This document shows, in pieces, positions 63,901-64,000 of a DNA stretch of 64,000 bases. The notes under the pieces are model-generated. The model did no database searches and was not told where the DNA came from. It was given only the letters and a program-made list of their open reading frames with translations. Each line of letters opens with the position of its first letter. The first letter of the stretch is position 1. The position numbers and the translations under genes were made by a program. The DNA is from Rapana venosa (taxonomy: Eukaryota > Mollusca > Gastropoda > Neogastropoda > Muricidae), in NCBI GenBank assembly GCA_028751875.1, contig CM054153.1, forward strand, positions 35,430,588 through 35,494,587. Reading direction: 5' to 3'.

Positions 63901-64000
63901 TTCTTTATTTTCTTCTTCTTTTTGCATTTTTTTTTTTTTTTCTTTTTTTTTTTCTTGTTTTTTTTTTCCTTTTTCTTGTTTTTTGTTTTTGTTCTTTTCT
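54901..64000. repeat. CTT/GAA megasatellite, homopolymer-degraded continuation
   Basis: This is the same array, but T-runs of five to fifteen, CCC and GGG blocks replace regular CTT units. Known modules are still recognisable in altered form. For instance, CTTTGCATTCTTCTTGTTGT before TTTACATTC (near 53670) appears near 54970 as TTTGGGATTCTTCCC. Anchor A survives at 55183 and about 58629, and the TTACATTCTTA module near 61585. Frames up to 1564 aa cover it (58644-63338, 54988-59505) only because stops cannot arise in C/T-only sequence. The array runs off the right edge of the window. Confidence 0.93.

Noticed and set aside
1..64000. tRNA, rRNA, snRNA, spliced host genes, or a novel gene system
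   Set aside because: I looked for cloverleaf boxes, rRNA-like conserved stretches, exon-like frames outside repeats and clustered genes. Nothing outside the retroelement remnant was supportable.

Overview
This window holds no supportable cellular protein-coding or RNA gene. It is a repeat-dominated stretch of a eukaryotic, almost certainly animal, genome assembled from error-prone reads. Two spacers of exactly 500 N (2643-3142 and 37851-38350) mark scaffold joins, so it contains parts of at least three contigs. The long microsatellites, the 3' tails of non-LTR retrotransposons and a broken endonuclease/reverse-transcriptase retroelement fit a metazoan. A mollusc or other lophotrochozoan is my guess, but nothing in the sequence proves it.

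Layout. (1) 1-2642: microsatellite-rich DNA. A 663-bp tandemly spaced module carries a G-rich, quadruplex-prone block. Around it are CTGT, CT, TG and GGT/GGA tracts, a 34-bp minisatellite, two retrotransposon or SINE 3' tails, and a purine GAA/GGA tract. (2) Gap. (3) 3143-35098: two satellite families alternate. One is a 35-bp minisatellite (3143-5543, traces at 11936-12180, and 27620-35098). The other is an AT-rich, almost C-free satellite of 18-21-bp units (5544-11935 and 12181-27619). Both show higher-order structure: about 265-305 bp in the minisatellite, and a recent 1385-bp tandem duplication in the AT-rich array. (4) 35099-37850: remains of a non-LTR retrotransposon with an AP-endonuclease-like domain and a reverse transcriptase including a YADD box, broken by many frameshifts and stops. 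(5) Gap. (6) 38351-38757: the 35-bp minisatellite again. (7) 38758-64000: 25 kb of pyrimidine-strand CTT repeat interrupted by TTTGCATTC, organised into collinear higher-order units of about 4.1 kb with shortened versions of 2.2-3.6 kb.

Sequence quality varies along the window. At 3143-12180, 35099-37850 and about 54900-64000 the same repeats become homopolymer-rich and degenerate. The first two zones lie next to a gap. This looks like poor consensus rather than biology, and it probably accounts for part of the retroelement damage.

The many long open frames over the satellites are trivial. A C/T-only strand cannot contain a stop codon on either strand, and the AT-rich and 35-bp arrays give short periodic frames. 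I found no new biological system. The parts most worth following up are the higher-order CTT megasatellite, the pair of interleaved satellite families, and the retroelement lying within the minisatellite.
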